NCBI GenBank assembly: GCA_905221605.1
Contig: CAJNDS010000069.1
Coordinates: forward strand, 430,001-494,000
Direction: 5' to 3'
DNA length: 64,000 nucleotides
DNA from: Symbiodinium natans
Lineage: Eukaryota; Sar; Dinophyceae; Suessiales; Symbiodiniaceae
Shown here: in pieces, positions 43,362-54,121 of the stretch
Numbering within the stretch: the first letter of the stretch is position 1
Layout: each line of letters starts with the position of its first letter
The notes under the pieces: generated by a model
Database searches by the model: none
Told to the model about the DNA's origin: nothing
The model's input: the letters and a program-made list of their open reading frames with translations, nothing else
Position numbers and translations under genes: made by a program

Positions 43362-43462
43362 AGCATATATATATATATATATATATCTGTGTATAGCTGC
43401 CTATAGTGTATATATATATATATGTGTATGTGTGATACATATATATATATGTGTATATGGTA
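43362..43462. repeat. TA/TG microsatellite cluster
   Basis: Three runs of alternating TA with short TGTG stretches, non-coding. Confidence 0.85.
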
Positions 43463-43480
43463 ATACCAGCTCTCAAAAGC

Positions 43481-43537
43481 TTCCAGGGGGCAGCTCGTAG
43501 ATCTCGTCTGCCAAGGCCTCCCGCCGGTGCTCGAGGG
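43481..43537 (-). CDS. Exon with non-GT donor
   Basis: Acceptor CCCCGAG, donor GGAA|GCTTTT. It reads LEHRREALADEIYELPPG, highly coding-like. Phase 1 in and out. Confidence 0.6.
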
Positions 43538-43757
43538 CTCGGGGAAGGTTTAGGGGAAACGTAGGCCGCAGTGCACCCTACAACTTCCTTAAATCCTAAA
43601 CCCCAAAGATTGGCCATGACGCCTCCATGGCATCGTATGGCTCTTTAAGCTCGGAGGCAGGCAGGCACATGGTTTCGGGTTTAGGGTTTATACGTGTTTT
43701 GGGCAGTTCGTTGCTTATGGCTGTAGGGTTAGGGTTCAGACACAGGCTTCAGCTAGC

Positions 43758-43814
43758 CATGATTGGGCAGTCGAATGTGGGCTTGGGGTTTTCCTGTCGT
43801 GTGATCCGGCGGCT
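43758..43814 (-). CDS. Exon, 19 codons, GC donor
   Basis: Acceptor TTTGCAG, donor ATCATG|GCTAGC. It reads SRRITRQENPKPTFDCPI. Phase 0 in and out. Confidence 0.55.
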
Positions 43815-43930
43815 CTGCAAATCTCAGTGTGGGGGGGGGCTCGGGGTGCATGTTGTGTCCACAAACCCCAAATCACAGGTCCACGGCTTAAGGTTTAGTC
43901 TTATAATGATTTTGAGCTGGAATCCAAAAC

Positions 43931-43976
43931 CGGTGATCGACTGCGCAAAGAAGAGTGCAATCTCTGCTGCGGGCAG
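43931..43976 (-). CDS. Exon
   Basis: Acceptor GCATCAG, donor ACCG|GTTTTGG. It reads LPAAEIALFFAQSIT. Phase 0 in, 1 out. Confidence 0.62.
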
Positions 43977-44289
43977 CTGATGCGTCGCAGTGAACTCTAA
44001 ACCTCAAAACCCTGCGTTTCTCTCAACTTATGGCGCAACAGCCACATGGAGGGTTCCTGGAAGAAGCCATTTCGTCTCAATGGAGGAACGGTTCAAGCAC
44101 GTTTCATTTAAGGTTCAGGAGTGTAGGGTTTGAGGTTGAGGGCCTTGGGTGAAGCCGTGACGGCGAGCCCTAACCTTAAGCCCTCATTAGACGCAGCCTG
44201 GCACTACCCTAAACACGACACCCAATCGAGTACCCTAAGCATGAACCCTCAAACCCTAAAAAAAGCCGCAAAGCCCTCAAGCCCCCTAC

Positions 44290-44353
44290 AATTTCCTCAA
44301 TGCTCCGGGCCTTCCGGCGAAACCGGCTCAGAAAGCGCTTCAGAGAAAACTTC
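44290..44353 (-). CDS. Exon, basic helix, 21 codons
   Basis: Acceptor GATCCAG, donor GAAATT|GTAGGG. It reads KFSLKRFLSRFRRKARSI. Phase 2 in, 0 out. A second frame (EVFSEALSEPVSPE) is also open. Confidence 0.6.
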
Positions 44354-44847
44354 CTGGATCGGGTGGGCTTTTTTCGGGTTTGAGGCGAATGGGGTTTAGG
44401 TTTTCGGCTTGGCTTAGAGGGTTTAGAGGGTTCATGTGTCTTTTGCCCTGCTTTTTCCTATGGCTTAAGAAGGCTTGTCAGGGACATACGGTTTGACTGT
44501 CTTTGGAGTTGCTGCTGGCCTTAGCACTCTGCACCCCAAACCTTACACCCCAAAGCACAGCAACATCTCAGAAACCTCTTTAGGCCCCGTTCGGACATAA
44601 ATCGTCATTGTTCCCGTGTCATCCGTAGCCGAAACCTTAAACTAATAGTCTGCGGATTCAAAGTTCGGGTTTAGCGTTTAGGGTCCATGTACAGAGGTTT
44701 AGGGTTCATGGAATGTACAAGTTTAGGGTATGTTTGGGTGTAGGGTATAGGTTTAGGCTTGGTGTTTGGGCCCTTGGCCATTCTTCGGGGAGGGGGGGGG
44801 AACTAATTTGGGACGTCAGCACCACTTGCAAACTTCTACAAAAAGTC

Positions 44848-45130
44848 AGATGCCTTGCGTGGCCACCGACGAGCCAGTTGCCGGCAACTGGAATTCTGTA
44901 TCTTCCAACAAGTTGCTTGCACCTTCATCCATAAGCTTCTTAGCCTGGAGTCCTGCTTCGGCATTCTTGTAGTACACGGTTGCCACCCTTTCCGGCATCG
45001 GTAGATCCGGGAACAGCTGGGCTCCAACTGTTGCGTGAGTAAAACACTGGCAGGGCTTGATCCTGGATTTGAAAGGTACCCATTCCACTGCCTGCCACCT
45101 GGGCATTGTGCACGATGTGCCTGTCTCCAA
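44848..45130 (-). CDS. Coding island, 5' end uncertain, GC donor likely
   Basis: A minus frame reads PDLPMPERVATVYYKNAE, AGLQAKKLMDEGASNLLE and FQLPATGSSVATQ, then CAAG|GCATCTG. If the GC donor is not used the frame ends at a TGA after GI, which would make this a C-terminus. Upstream of about 45060 several frames are open and exon borders were not resolved. Confidence 0.5.
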
Positions 45131-45584
45131 GCTGCAGTCTGCAGCAACAACTGACTGCTGGCAATACTGCAGCTGAAGTCACTACAGCAACAGCACTGCA
45201 ATCCACCTACAGTCAGTCCTCCCACATCTAACCGCCCAACCCACATAGGGAGAGCCACCCCTTATGAGAAACAACCGTAACCCATAAACCCCAACCCCTG
45301 AACCCTGGCACCCTCGTGGCATGTCTGGGTATGTAATGGTTGCGGCTTGATGCTGGGTTCAGGGGGTAGTGGCTTTAGGGTTTGGGGTTTAGGGGTGCAA
45401 ACACTGCAACAGCCATTGCAACCATCATGCTTTTGTTCGGTTCGGGGCGAGGAGCAAATTCACAAGAAGAGCCTGCACCCACACCAGTGGTGTGAGCATG
45501 AGTCGGAATCCTTAAACCCTAAACCCTAAACTCTAAACCCTAGACCCTAGCAGCCAGTTTTGAGCCCAAAATCCTAACCCGCAC

Positions 45585-45660
45585 CGGGAGCCTGCTGCAG
45601 TTGGGCTGCTCCAGGAAGAGTTCCTCGCCGAGCCACAAGGAACCATGGTTTTGATAAGGG
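45585..45660 (-). CDS. Exon, 25 codons, beside an octamer array
   Basis: Acceptor CCCGAAG, donor CCG|GTGCGGG. It reads PYQNHGSLWLGEELFLEQ then PNCSRLP. Phase 2 in, 0 out. The TTTAGGGG array starts 15 bp upstream on the coding strand. Confidence 0.6.
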
Positions 45661-45675
45661 CTTCGGGGTTTAGGG

Positions 45676-45769
45676 TTTAGGGGTTTAGGGGTTTAGGGGT
45701 TTAGGGGTTTAGGGGTTTAGGGGTTTAGGGGTTTAGGGGTTTAGGGGTTTAGGGGTTTAGGGGTTTAGG
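45676..45769 (+). repeat. TTTAGGGG octamer array, about 12 units
   Basis: A perfectly phased 8-bp unit with one extra G compared with the heptamer, a homogeneous block unlike the mixed variants elsewhere. Confidence 0.95.
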
Positions 45770-46122
45770 AATTCAGGGTTTAGGGGTTTTGGGTTTAAGG
45801 GGTTAAGGGCAGGAGGGTGTCTAGGCTTCGTGGGTGTAGAGGGGCTGAGGGAGTTTCAGGTTTAGGGTGGGGGGGGGGGGGGATCCTAAGTCCTAAGCCC
45901 TTAATTCTACCTGGAGGACTCTGGCTTTTTCGGTGGTTTACGAGTGCAGGCCCGTAGCCCTTAGACTCTGAGCTCCCAACACACCCCAGCCAAACACCCT
46001 AAACGCGCAACTCCAAACCCTAACACCGAACCTTACGTCTGAATAAGGGCTTACCCTAAACCCTGAATCCTACACCTTATAAAGCCTAAGACCCTCAACA
46101 CCTAAACCCTGAAACCCTGAAC

Positions 46123-46217
46123 CCCTATGTCCCAGGCCTCATCAAAGTCTGCTGCGGTCAGCTCACCTCGGCCCATGCAACGACTCCACAAGGTCAAAGT
46201 ACCTTGCCCACTTAGTG
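46123..46217 (-). CDS. Exon with degenerate EF-hand-like stretch
   Basis: Acceptor CCCAAG, donor GGG|GTTCAGGG. It reads SGQGTLTLWSRCMGRGEL then TAADFDEAWDIG. GRGELTAADFDE resembles the second half of an EF-hand loop, but the first Asp positions are missing, so calcium binding is unlikely. Phase 1 in, 0 out. Confidence 0.55.
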
Positions 46218-46261
46218 CTTGGGATCCCCCTTGATCCCAAGGGCTTTTGGACCTCAAACTC

Positions 46262-46274
46262 ATATATAACATAA

Positions 46275-46312
<38 letters not shown>

Positions 46313-46373
46313 GAATATATATGAATATATATATATATGAATAGATATTATGAATATATATATATATATATAT
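46262..46373. repeat. TA-rich microsatellite, about 110 bp
   Basis: TATATATA with GAATATAT interruptions, the longest AT-only stretch in the window. Confidence 0.95.
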
Positions 46374-46479
46374 AAGGTATCGGGATCTTCTGGGTGAGGG
46401 GGTGGGGTTGAGAGTTGCCGAGGAGAATAGGCTTCACCTTCGAATTCCAGGATGCCAGGTCGCCAAAATAGAAGGGCCC

Positions 46480-46530
46480 TGGGTTTAGGGTTTAGGGTTT
46501 AGGGGTTAGGGTTTAGGGTTTAGGGCTTCG
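46480..46530 (+). repeat. TTTAGGG array
   Basis: Six units with one TTTAGGGG variant. More degenerate tracts follow at 46690-46770 and 46905-47010. Confidence 0.85.
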
Positions 46531-46822
46531 GGGTTTGGAAGGACACAGCCTGTGTCATCCAGCTCAAGCTCTCTCTTCAGGCTTGGGGCCTAGGGGAGTT
46601 CGGGTTTGGGGCACCAAGTATTCGGGTTGGGTTAGGGATTTCTGCGCATTTCCTTGATCTCCTGCGGCTGCTTGAATTCATTCACTTCAGGTTTTTGGTT
46701 TAGGGTTTAGGGTTCGGGATTTAGGGTCTAGGGCTTCGAGCTAAGGGTCTAGGATTTAGGGTTTAGGGTTCTCAAAAATTCGGGTTTGGGGAAACACTGG
46801 AAGGGGATTCGTACGGGACATC

Positions 46823-46884
46823 CTGGAAGCGTCTCTTTGCTGGGGCTCCGTCCTCCACGTTTCGCGCCGGCAGGGCTGGCAGGG
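46823..46884 (-). CDS. Exon with GA donor
   Basis: Acceptor CAGTCAG, donor CCAG|GATGTCC. It reads LPALPARNVEDGAPAKRR. Phase 1 in, 0 out. Other frames are also open. Confidence 0.45.
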
Positions 46885-47028
46885 CTGACTGGCTTCTGCC
46901 TTTTGGGGAGTTTAGGGCTTAGGGCTCAGGCTTTAGGGTTTAGGGCTTCGGGTAGGGTTGGGATTTAGGGTTTAGGGCTCAGGCTTTGGGGTTTAGGGTT
47001 TGGGGTTTCGGGTGGTTCCCCGAAAGCC

Positions 47029-47117
47029 CATGTACTTAAATCGGGATTCCTTTGGTCTTAAAGTATTTCCTACAAAGGGACTTTGCGCCCAAGTACTATT
47101 CAAATGGGGTGCATGGA
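47029..47117. mobile_element. Family B element
   Basis: GCCCATGTACTTAAATCGGG at the left, GCGCCCAAGTACTATTCAAA and GTGCATGG at the right. More diverged than 6158-6233. Confidence 0.55.
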
Positions 47118-47162
47118 CCCTGAGCGGTTTTTCAAGGGCATCTAGAGCTTCTAGGGCTGTAG

Positions 47163-47211
47163 AGGGTTTAGGGTTTAAGGTTTAGGGTTTAGGGTTTAGG
47201 GCTTTTAGGGT
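47163..47211 (+). repeat. TTTAGGG array between 14-bp direct repeats
   Basis: The array is flanked by TTCTAGGGCTGTAG at 47149-47162 and again at 47212-47225. Confidence 0.8.
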
Positions 47212-47449
47212 TTCTAGGGCTGTAGCAGGTGTAGAAGGTTTACAGAGTTTAATGTGAGATTTTGTCGGGTTTTTGTTGAACGTTTTGGGCTTGCAGGGCT
47301 TTGGGGCACTATGGGCTTGGCAGCCCACGTCTCTTAAAAAGAAGCCAAGAAGTCTAGAAAGCCTAAGCCCTAAACCCTACACCCTACCTAAACCCCAAAC
47401 CCTGAACCCTAAACCTTAAGCCCAAACCCTAAGCCCCTGATCCTAAAGC

Positions 47450-47491
47450 CAGGTCTTCACGCTTGGGCCCTTGGTACTTGGACGGAAGGAG
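47450..47491 (-). CDS. Exon, 14 codons, GC donor
   Basis: Acceptor GTCGCAG, donor CCTG|GCTTTAG. It reads LLPSKYQGPKREDL. Phase 0 in and out. Confidence 0.5.
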
Positions 47492-48090
47492 CTGCGACTT
47501 AGAACGGCCCTGCATTTTTGAAAGGGTTTCTAGGCTTTAGGGGGGCGTACAGGGCTTGTAGAGATCATGACCTTGGGGGGTCATGGGGCATTTAGGGCTT
47601 CAAGGGCGCTACGTAGGGCTGTTTGGGAGTGTTGACTGCGGCTGTTGTAACCCGAACTTAACCCCAAAACCCCAAAACCCCTAAACCCCTGACGGACAAT
47701 GGTTTCAAGGATTCGGAGGGATTGAGGATCAAAGGGAGACCAGACCGCGGACCATCAATCACAAACCCTACAACCTGCAATCCGAAGCATGTTGATAGAG
47801 CCTGCCTTCGAACTAGATGGGGGAACGGAACAACTTCAACCTGAATAGCCAAGACCCCAAGACCCTCAGACCCAAATCACGAGCCTCAAACAACCCGCAT
47901 AGACAAACTGCCCTAAACCCTAAAAACCCTTAAAGCCCTGAGACCTCAAACCCTAAGACCCTAAACACCCCAAAAACCCGTGAAACCCTCAAGCCCCCAA
48001 CACCTAAGTTACTCTGAAACCCTAAAGCCAAAAAAGTCCTAGCCTTTCCTCAACCCCTAAACCCTAAACCCTAAACCCTAAACCCTAAAC

Positions 48091-48152
48091 CCCCGGCAGC
48101 CAAGGAAGGCGCCCCTGCATGGCTTGACGAGACTCGCCCTGTTGAGGCGGAG
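48091..48152 (-). CDS. Exon with heptamer donor
   Basis: Acceptor CCTGAG, donor GGGG|GTTTAGGG. It reads LRLNRASLVKPCRGAFLG. Phase 0 in, 2 out. The plus strand is also open (AKEGAPAWLDETRPVEAE), so strand is less certain here. Confidence 0.45.
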
Positions 48153-48161
48153 CTCAGGGCT

Positions 48162-48354
48162 TTAGGGTTAAGGGTTTATGGTTAGGGTTTAGGGTTTAGG
48201 GCTTAGGGCTTAGGGTTTAGGGTTTAGCGTTTAGGGTTTAGGGTTTAGGGTTTAGGGTTTAGGGTTTAGGGTTAGGGTTTAGGGTTTAGGGTTTAGGGTT
48301 TAGGGTTTAGGGTTTAGGGTTCAGGGTTCAGGGTTTAGGGTTTAGGGTTTAGGG
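48162..48354 (+). repeat. Longest TTTAGGG array, about 26 units
   Basis: 190 bp, nearly perfect in its second half. It runs directly into the left end of a family A element. Confidence 0.95.
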
Positions 48355-48440
48355 TTGGGATGTTCCCCCTTATTACTAACAGTCCTTAACTGGGATTCTG
48401 GTACCCCCAATTGCAATCCCCATTAAGGACTTTAGTGTTT
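48355..48440. mobile_element. Family A element truncated at its right end
   Basis: The left arm TTGGGATGTTCCCCCTTATT and the core are intact; after AAGGACTTTAGTG it turns into TTTTCGGGTTTTGGGG heptamer-like sequence, so the right arm is lost. Confidence 0.75.
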
Positions 48441-48997
48441 TCGGGTTTTGGGGTTTAGAGGTTGAGCGGTTTAGGCTTTCGGGGTTCAGGGGTTAAAGGG
48501 TTCTGGGGTTTGGGGTTTAGGCTGGTTTGGGGGTTGGACTTTTTGGAAGCCAGGTTTGCGAGTTTAATTGATTAGGGCTTTCGGGAGGCTTGACTTCAAG
48601 TTTCAAGGTGTCGGGTTTAGGGTTCGCACAGCAATACTTCTGATGTCCTGAAGGCAGGTTTTCCTCTGAAAGGAGTAGCGTGCACGTTGCTTCGGGCGCT
48701 TGGAGGTCGAGGCTGCTCCCCCCCACCCCCCGCCCCACCTCGCATCTTGTGTTTAGCGCCTTGCCCTTAGGAGCCTAAACCCTAAAGAGGCTAAACCCTA
48801 AACCCTGAACCCTAATCCCTAAACCCCAAACTCCTAAACTCCTAAACCCTAAAACCCTAAACTGGCAAACGGGTGTTAGGGCTGCGGCCTGGGGATGTCC
48901 AGGCTTCTAGGGTTGAGGGCTTAGGGTTTAGGGTTTCCGGTTTAGGCCTAGACAAGCCCTAAACCCTAAACCCGAAGCCGAAACCCCCAAAACCTAC

Positions 48998-49040
48998 TGC
49001 GATGCCTCAGCCACGTGGCGGTAGATAGTGCGGGCGACTC
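48998..49040 (-). CDS. Exon
   Basis: Acceptor CGGCCAG, donor TCGCA|GTAGG. It reads VARTIYRHVAEAS. Phase 1 in, 2 out. Confidence 0.58.
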
Positions 49041-49212
49041 CTGGCCGCAAGGAGGGTTTAGGGTCTAGGGTTTAGGGTTTAGGGCTTAGACCTTAGGGTT
49101 TAGGATGCGGGTCCCCGTCGTTGATGTTCTCCTCTGGGGTGCCGATGCCCATCATGAGAATGTGTGCAAGATGGTACAGTATCGAGCCATAGCACCAACC
49201 CCACTGGGAACC

Positions 49213-49330
49213 CCAAACTGGGAACCCCAAGAATATAGAGGAATATAGTAGGAATACAGTAGGAATATAGTAGGAATATAGTAGGAATATAGTAGGAATA
49301 TAAGAGGAATATACCTACCAAGGTCTTATA
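49213..49330 (+). mobile_element. Family R element with 11-bp minisatellite expansion
   Basis: ACCCCAAGAATATAGAGG, then about seven GGAATATAGTA units, then AATATACCTACCAAGG. The copy at 28615-28690 has only one or two units. Confidence 0.7.
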
Positions 49331-50284
49331 CTGTTCGACCCGCAAATCTTTCACGTGCATGAAGTCCATGCTGACAGTGTTTCGCAGCTGCTGCCTGGCA
49401 AGGCAAGTAATGGCCAGAAACTTCTGCCAGGCAATCGTCGGGGGTTTAGGGTTTGGGGTTTAGGGTTTTTTAGGGTTTACTTTCCGGGTAACTGGCCTCT
49501 ACGGGGGGATCCGTTTGAAAATTTGCCCAAGAGTTTGCTCCGGACCCTGTGCACCTGCACAGACTGCAAGGCATCGCAGCCGAACTGACGTGCGGGAGCT
49601 CTGATATAGACGTGCATAGCTAGTAGCTAGCTACTCCTGTCAGGCTTCCTGCCCAAGAGGCTGTGGTTTACTGACTCGACTACTTCCAGCGATGGCCACG
49701 ACCAAAGGCTCTCATCGTGCACCTAAGCCCTAAACCCTAAACCCTAAACCCTAAACAGCCATGCGCTGCTGACTCCTGGGCACCCGGAAGCACTCAGACC
49801 CTAGACCTGAGACCCTACTTACACAAACACCGAAGCCCAAACTCGAACCATCCATCACAAAAACTGATCAAATCCGAGAAATGCCCCCAGACGTTCAATC
49901 CAAGCACAACAATACAAAGTCCCTGACCCGAAACAGCAAACCCCAAACCTGAATGAAGGGTGAGGGCTTCGTAAGCTGGAATGGCCCCGCTTCGGACGGG
50001 TTGGGGATGTAGGGCTTGAGCCCGTATATGAAGGGCTTCCGGGCTACTTGGGGTGGTGCAGGACGACAGGCTTCTGAGTATTTGGGGTTTAGGGCTTAGG
50101 GCTTAGGGTTCAGGATTTTCGCCTGCGACAAGCCGATCGGAATCTGACGAGGTAAGCGCCAGATCCACCTGCGGCTCGGTTTGGGGCGGGCTTGGACTTC
50201 TCCAAGAACCAAGGAATAGAAGGGTTAGCCTTTCTTGAACTCCTACAGCATAAGGCTTAAGGAAATCAAAAAAGCTTAAATCGC

Positions 50285-50311
50285 GCCCCCCCCCCCCCCC
50301 CCCCCCCCCCC
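50285..50311 (+). repeat. Poly-C tract
   Basis: About 26 C in a row. Similar homopolymers occur near 3590, 4190, 19290, 34040 and (as G) 38140, 45870 and 54042. Confidence 0.9.
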
Positions 50312-50608
50312 ATTGCAAAGCGATGTCCCCAGCGAGAAGGCCCAAAAAGCTTAAAGGATCAGCTGTTGAGTAAATAAGTTAAGGCTCAATGGTTTGAGGT
50401 AGGGTTTGCTTTAGGGTTTAGTTTGCGGTTAAGGGTTACACCGCTTATAAGGCCCTAAGCCCTAAGCCCCTAAACCCCTAAACCCCAAACCCTAAACCCT
50501 CAACCCTCAGCCCTCCTCCCCCTGAACCCTAAACCCGAAGCCCCTAAACCCTGTTTAAGGTTTGGTTAAGCGACCAGGGTCTTCTGGAGTTGAGGGCTAA
50601 TATAGAGG

Positions 50609-50680
50609 TCGGAATAATTACGCATAGTATTCCCTTATGGTCCCTATACTACTTTCCTATAATAACCCCCAAAACCCCAT
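50609..50680 (+). mobile_element. Family C element
   Basis: CGGAATAATTACGCATAGTA, then TTCCCTTATGGTCCCTATAC, then TATAATAACCCCCAAAACCC. Confidence 0.6.
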
Positions 50681-51247
50681 TTCTAATGTGTCAGACACCT
50701 ATGTTATGGGGCTGGTCAATTGCAAGGCTTTGAGAGCTTGCAGGGTTCAGGGATTTCAGGGATTAGGTCAAGATGCTCTAACCTGAATTCTTCTGACATC
50801 AATGACTTTGCGGCTTGTAGCGCTGATCACTGAGCTCTTGCTTCGCAGGTAAGGTGTCCTGCATGTCTACAAGCAGATGCACCCTAAGCCCTAAACCCTA
50901 AACCTTAAACCCTAAACCCCTATGTTACGGTCGCTGTCTGTGGCTTCGCTGCCATTTCCTTGGACGCTATGCTGAAGTAGCCTTCTAAAGCCTGAGGTCG
51001 ACTTGAGGGTTTAGGGTTTGAGTTAAGGGCTTAGGGGTTAATTAGGGCGAACCACATGCTCAACAGCCCTAAACCCCATATGCCCTATACACCCCCACAA
51101 ACCTCGCCTCCGAAGGCCTGCGAGCCGCATCGCTGCATAGGGACTCCTCCAGTGTAACATATATATGGTTGTGTAGTACCGAATCTCTAGGGTTTTGTGT
51201 TTGGGGTTTTGGGGTTTAGGTTTAGGATTTAGGATGATTGCTAGACC

Positions 51248-51470
51248 CAAGAGAAACTTAGGAATAAAACGGGCGCCGGCGCTTGTGCGGGAACCTAAAC
51301 CCTCAAAAAGGGAATAAGGGCCGACTCTGGTCCCTGGTTACTTGAACACAAAAATCCCTAGACCCGGGAGTAACATAGGAATAAAAAGGGTACGCTTTTT
51401 GGTTTTAAGGGGGCTATAAGGGAACCCCAACCCTAAAAAAAGGAAAACATAGGGCCTACTCCCGGTCCTA
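51248..51470 (+). mobile_element. Two family J elements side by side
   Basis: 51248-51340 and 51358-51470 both start GAGAAACTTAGGAATAAAAC or GAGTAACATAGGAATAAAAA and end in CGACTCTGG / CCTACTCCCGG. The second is the uninterrupted sister of 30434-30608. Confidence 0.65.
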
Positions 51471-51685
51471 GATTCTTATTTCAGGAGCCCACAGCAAGGG
51501 ATCCCAGGTTGTCGGAAACCTCCAAATCTAGGGGTGTTAAGGGGACAGCGTTGGCCATTATTTACGGAAACAGACCATGCTATGAACATGTAAGGCGTTT
51601 TGGTGAGGAAAACTGTTGTGGTTCCTTTATTTCGTCAACTCCGCTTTGCGTTTGGCACAAGTGTTGCTGGGCCCTTGTGTTTATG

Positions 51686-51795
51686 CTTGGAAGCCCAGTA
51701 ACCGCATCGTAATCATGGCACCCTTTTTGGGTTGATCTCTTCATGAGGGAACCCGGAATCCAAAAAAAGGTAAAGGGTACCACTGGGCTGCCAAG
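51686..51795. mobile_element. Family O foldback element
   Basis: CTTGGAAGCCCAGTAACC and GTACCACTGGGCTGCCAAG are imperfect inverted ends. 110 bp. Confidence 0.7.
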
Positions 51796-52449
51796 TATGG
51801 CGGGCTCGAAGCATCCAGAGGCAGTACGTTTGAGGAATATACATTCCTCAGCCGACAAGAAACCTGCTAGCCAAAGCTTGTATGAGGATTTTGCAAGAAT
51901 CTGTGGGGAAAGCTTGGGTCCGAGACAAAACCCACAGAAACAACGTCATGGTTCCAGCACAAGGAACGAAAAATAACATTGCCCGGCTTTTGTCCCTGAA
52001 CAGGTGTTTTCGTTCAATTCATGTCTCTTCAGTTCGCGAGAGGTTCATTGCTTCTGCGTGTATTCTGCTCTTACGGTTTGACGACAGTATCACATGCTAA
52101 CTTTTGCTAAAGAGACGAGGCATCTCATTCCCGGTATGTGGGGAGGGGGTCTTGGACTGGCACGTGCTGGCAATAATAGCAGGCTGTGGCTACAATGACT
52201 TCCCCAAACATTATTAAGCCAATAACCCTGCAACATCAGCCCTTAACTAAGCTCGACACCTCAGAATTCCGGATTGTAATAGAAAGGGTTGGATTAAAGC
52301 GCGCAGGGCTTCACCTTCTATACTTCTGCTGAACTGACCGGTTGCGACAGGATGCTTGAAAACACCGAGGTGCGCCAGCAAACACTGATGCTTGCAAAGC
52401 TTGGTACAATCCATGCAACGACAAGCCTGACCAGGGACAACCTGGACTA

Positions 52450-52540
52450 GGTTGTCCCTTAAAACCCTCTGAAAATCTTCGTAAATATGACCCTCTTAAA
52501 CCCAGTAAGAGAAAATATGAATTGTCCCAAGGGCCTCCCC
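52450..52540 (+). mobile_element. Family D element
   Basis: AAACCCTCTGAAAATCTTCG, CTCTTAAACCCAGTAAGA and TTGTCCCAAGGGCC. The adjoining stretch 52540-52785 is open on both strands (plus EQIRKLLVEMLPSHLTGS; minus CVFVRMSCHAFEQDHRTA) and may hold an exon, strand unresolved. Confidence 0.6.
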
Positions 52541-53223
52541 AGAATAGTGTTGCAAAAATAACCAGGAAGGCGTACATGTGTCGTGGAGTGCTGTTCGGTG
52601 GTCCTGCTCAAATGCATGGCAACTCATGCGAACAAATACGCAAGCTGTTGGTGGAGATGTTACCTTCACATCTGACAGGCAGCATGTTTTGGGGGACTGA
52701 AGTTGCTTTGGAGGCATGCAGAGAAGCTTTTATTCCTTCTCTTGTCCCGGGCACCCGAGTTACAGCCAAAGCGCTAAACTAAAACCCCAAAGCCCGGATC
52801 CCGAATCCCAAACCCTACGACCCAGCCCGCAGCCCTGACCCCTAGACACGCCACAACCAGGCCAACAAGGCCTTCCGCTCCTATGACAAACTTGCGGGTT
52901 CTTGGCGGGAATACCAATAGAATCTGCAGAGATTTTAGGCTTGGCAGCGTGGAGCCCCAAACCCCACACCCTAAATCCCTAAACCCCTACACGCTTGCAC
53001 CAAAACTCTGACAAGTAAGCAATACTGTATGTAGTGGACCCTTTCAACATTCCAAAGCCAATCCCTGAAACTTTAACCCCATAAACCTTACCATAAACCT
53101 TAAACCCGTAAGCCCCATAATCTCATAAACCTTGAAAACCCTGCAGCCCTAAACCCCCAAAGCCCCAAAGCCTTAAACCCTCAACCCTAAACCCCCAAAC
53201 CCTAAAAACCTTAAACCCTCAAC

Positions 53224-53297
53224 CGCCGCTCCGTGGCTCGCGCTGCAACTCTTGCTGCTCTCGCTGCGAGCCGATCCGCACGTCGGCGCCGCATTCG
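53224..53297 (-). CDS. Exon, 24 codons
   Basis: Acceptor TTGTCCAG, donor GGCG|GTTGAGGG. It reads CGADVRIGSQREQQELQR. Phase 2 in, 1 out. Two other frames are also open, one Arg/Ala-rich. Confidence 0.52.
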
Positions 53298-53557
53298 CTG
53301 GACAAAGCCCTCGCAGAGATCGGTGGTTGGGGGCGTGCTGGCCTTTCATACGGAAATATTCTTCATTATATGTATACATACATACATACATATATAAATA
53401 TTGATACATGTAAGAGGACCCTAAACTGAACACATACATATGTAGAGTTTAGGACTTAGGGTTTTGGGAGGCTCAGGGTGTAGATAGTTCAAAGTGCAGG
53501 TGCGAAGGAATTTGGGGGTTGCAAGCGCTTAAAGTCTAGGGTTTACCTACTGCTTCT

Positions 53558-53658
53558 GAATGGGGAATGCGGGAGTTAGGTACCCTAAATCCCCTAAATT
53601 ATCTTTATACCCTTTATAAGGGGCTAAATAGGCCGGCTAGGATTGCCTCCTTCCCTAC
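53558..53658. mobile_element. Family E element, diverged
   Basis: GAATGCGGGAGTTAGGTACC at the left and GCCTCCTTCCCTAC at the right, with CCCTAAATCCCCTAAATTAT in the core. Confidence 0.5.
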
Positions 53659-54121
53659 TGAGAACTTTAAACTTAAACGCATCTAGCTCAAACTACGGGG
53701 GATGCCCCTGCTCTTGCGACGTGGTTTGCATCCTGAACTCAGAGCCCTCAGCCCAAAATAGGGTTTAGGGTCTATAGGGCCTAGAGCCGCATAAGCCCTC
53801 AACCGCCTAAACCCGACGTAAAAGCTCTAGACCTGACCTCCACCATCTGTGTTTGTTCGTCCGGGCTCTTGGGAAGCCATCTTAACCGAGATAAAGCTAA
53901 CTAATCAACTAGAAGCCGGGGGTTTAGAGATTAAGGTCAACCCTACACCTTAAACCCTGAACCATTATCCCTAAACCCCAAACCTTAATCCCTGAAACCC
54001 TATTTTTTTTTTCCTAGGTGTCCAGTTCTTTTCTTGATTTCTGGGGGGGGGGGGGGGGGGGGGGGTTGGGGTCTTTGGGACTCGGGGCTTGGGCTGCTAG
54101 GCTTCAGGCTTTTGGGAAGAC

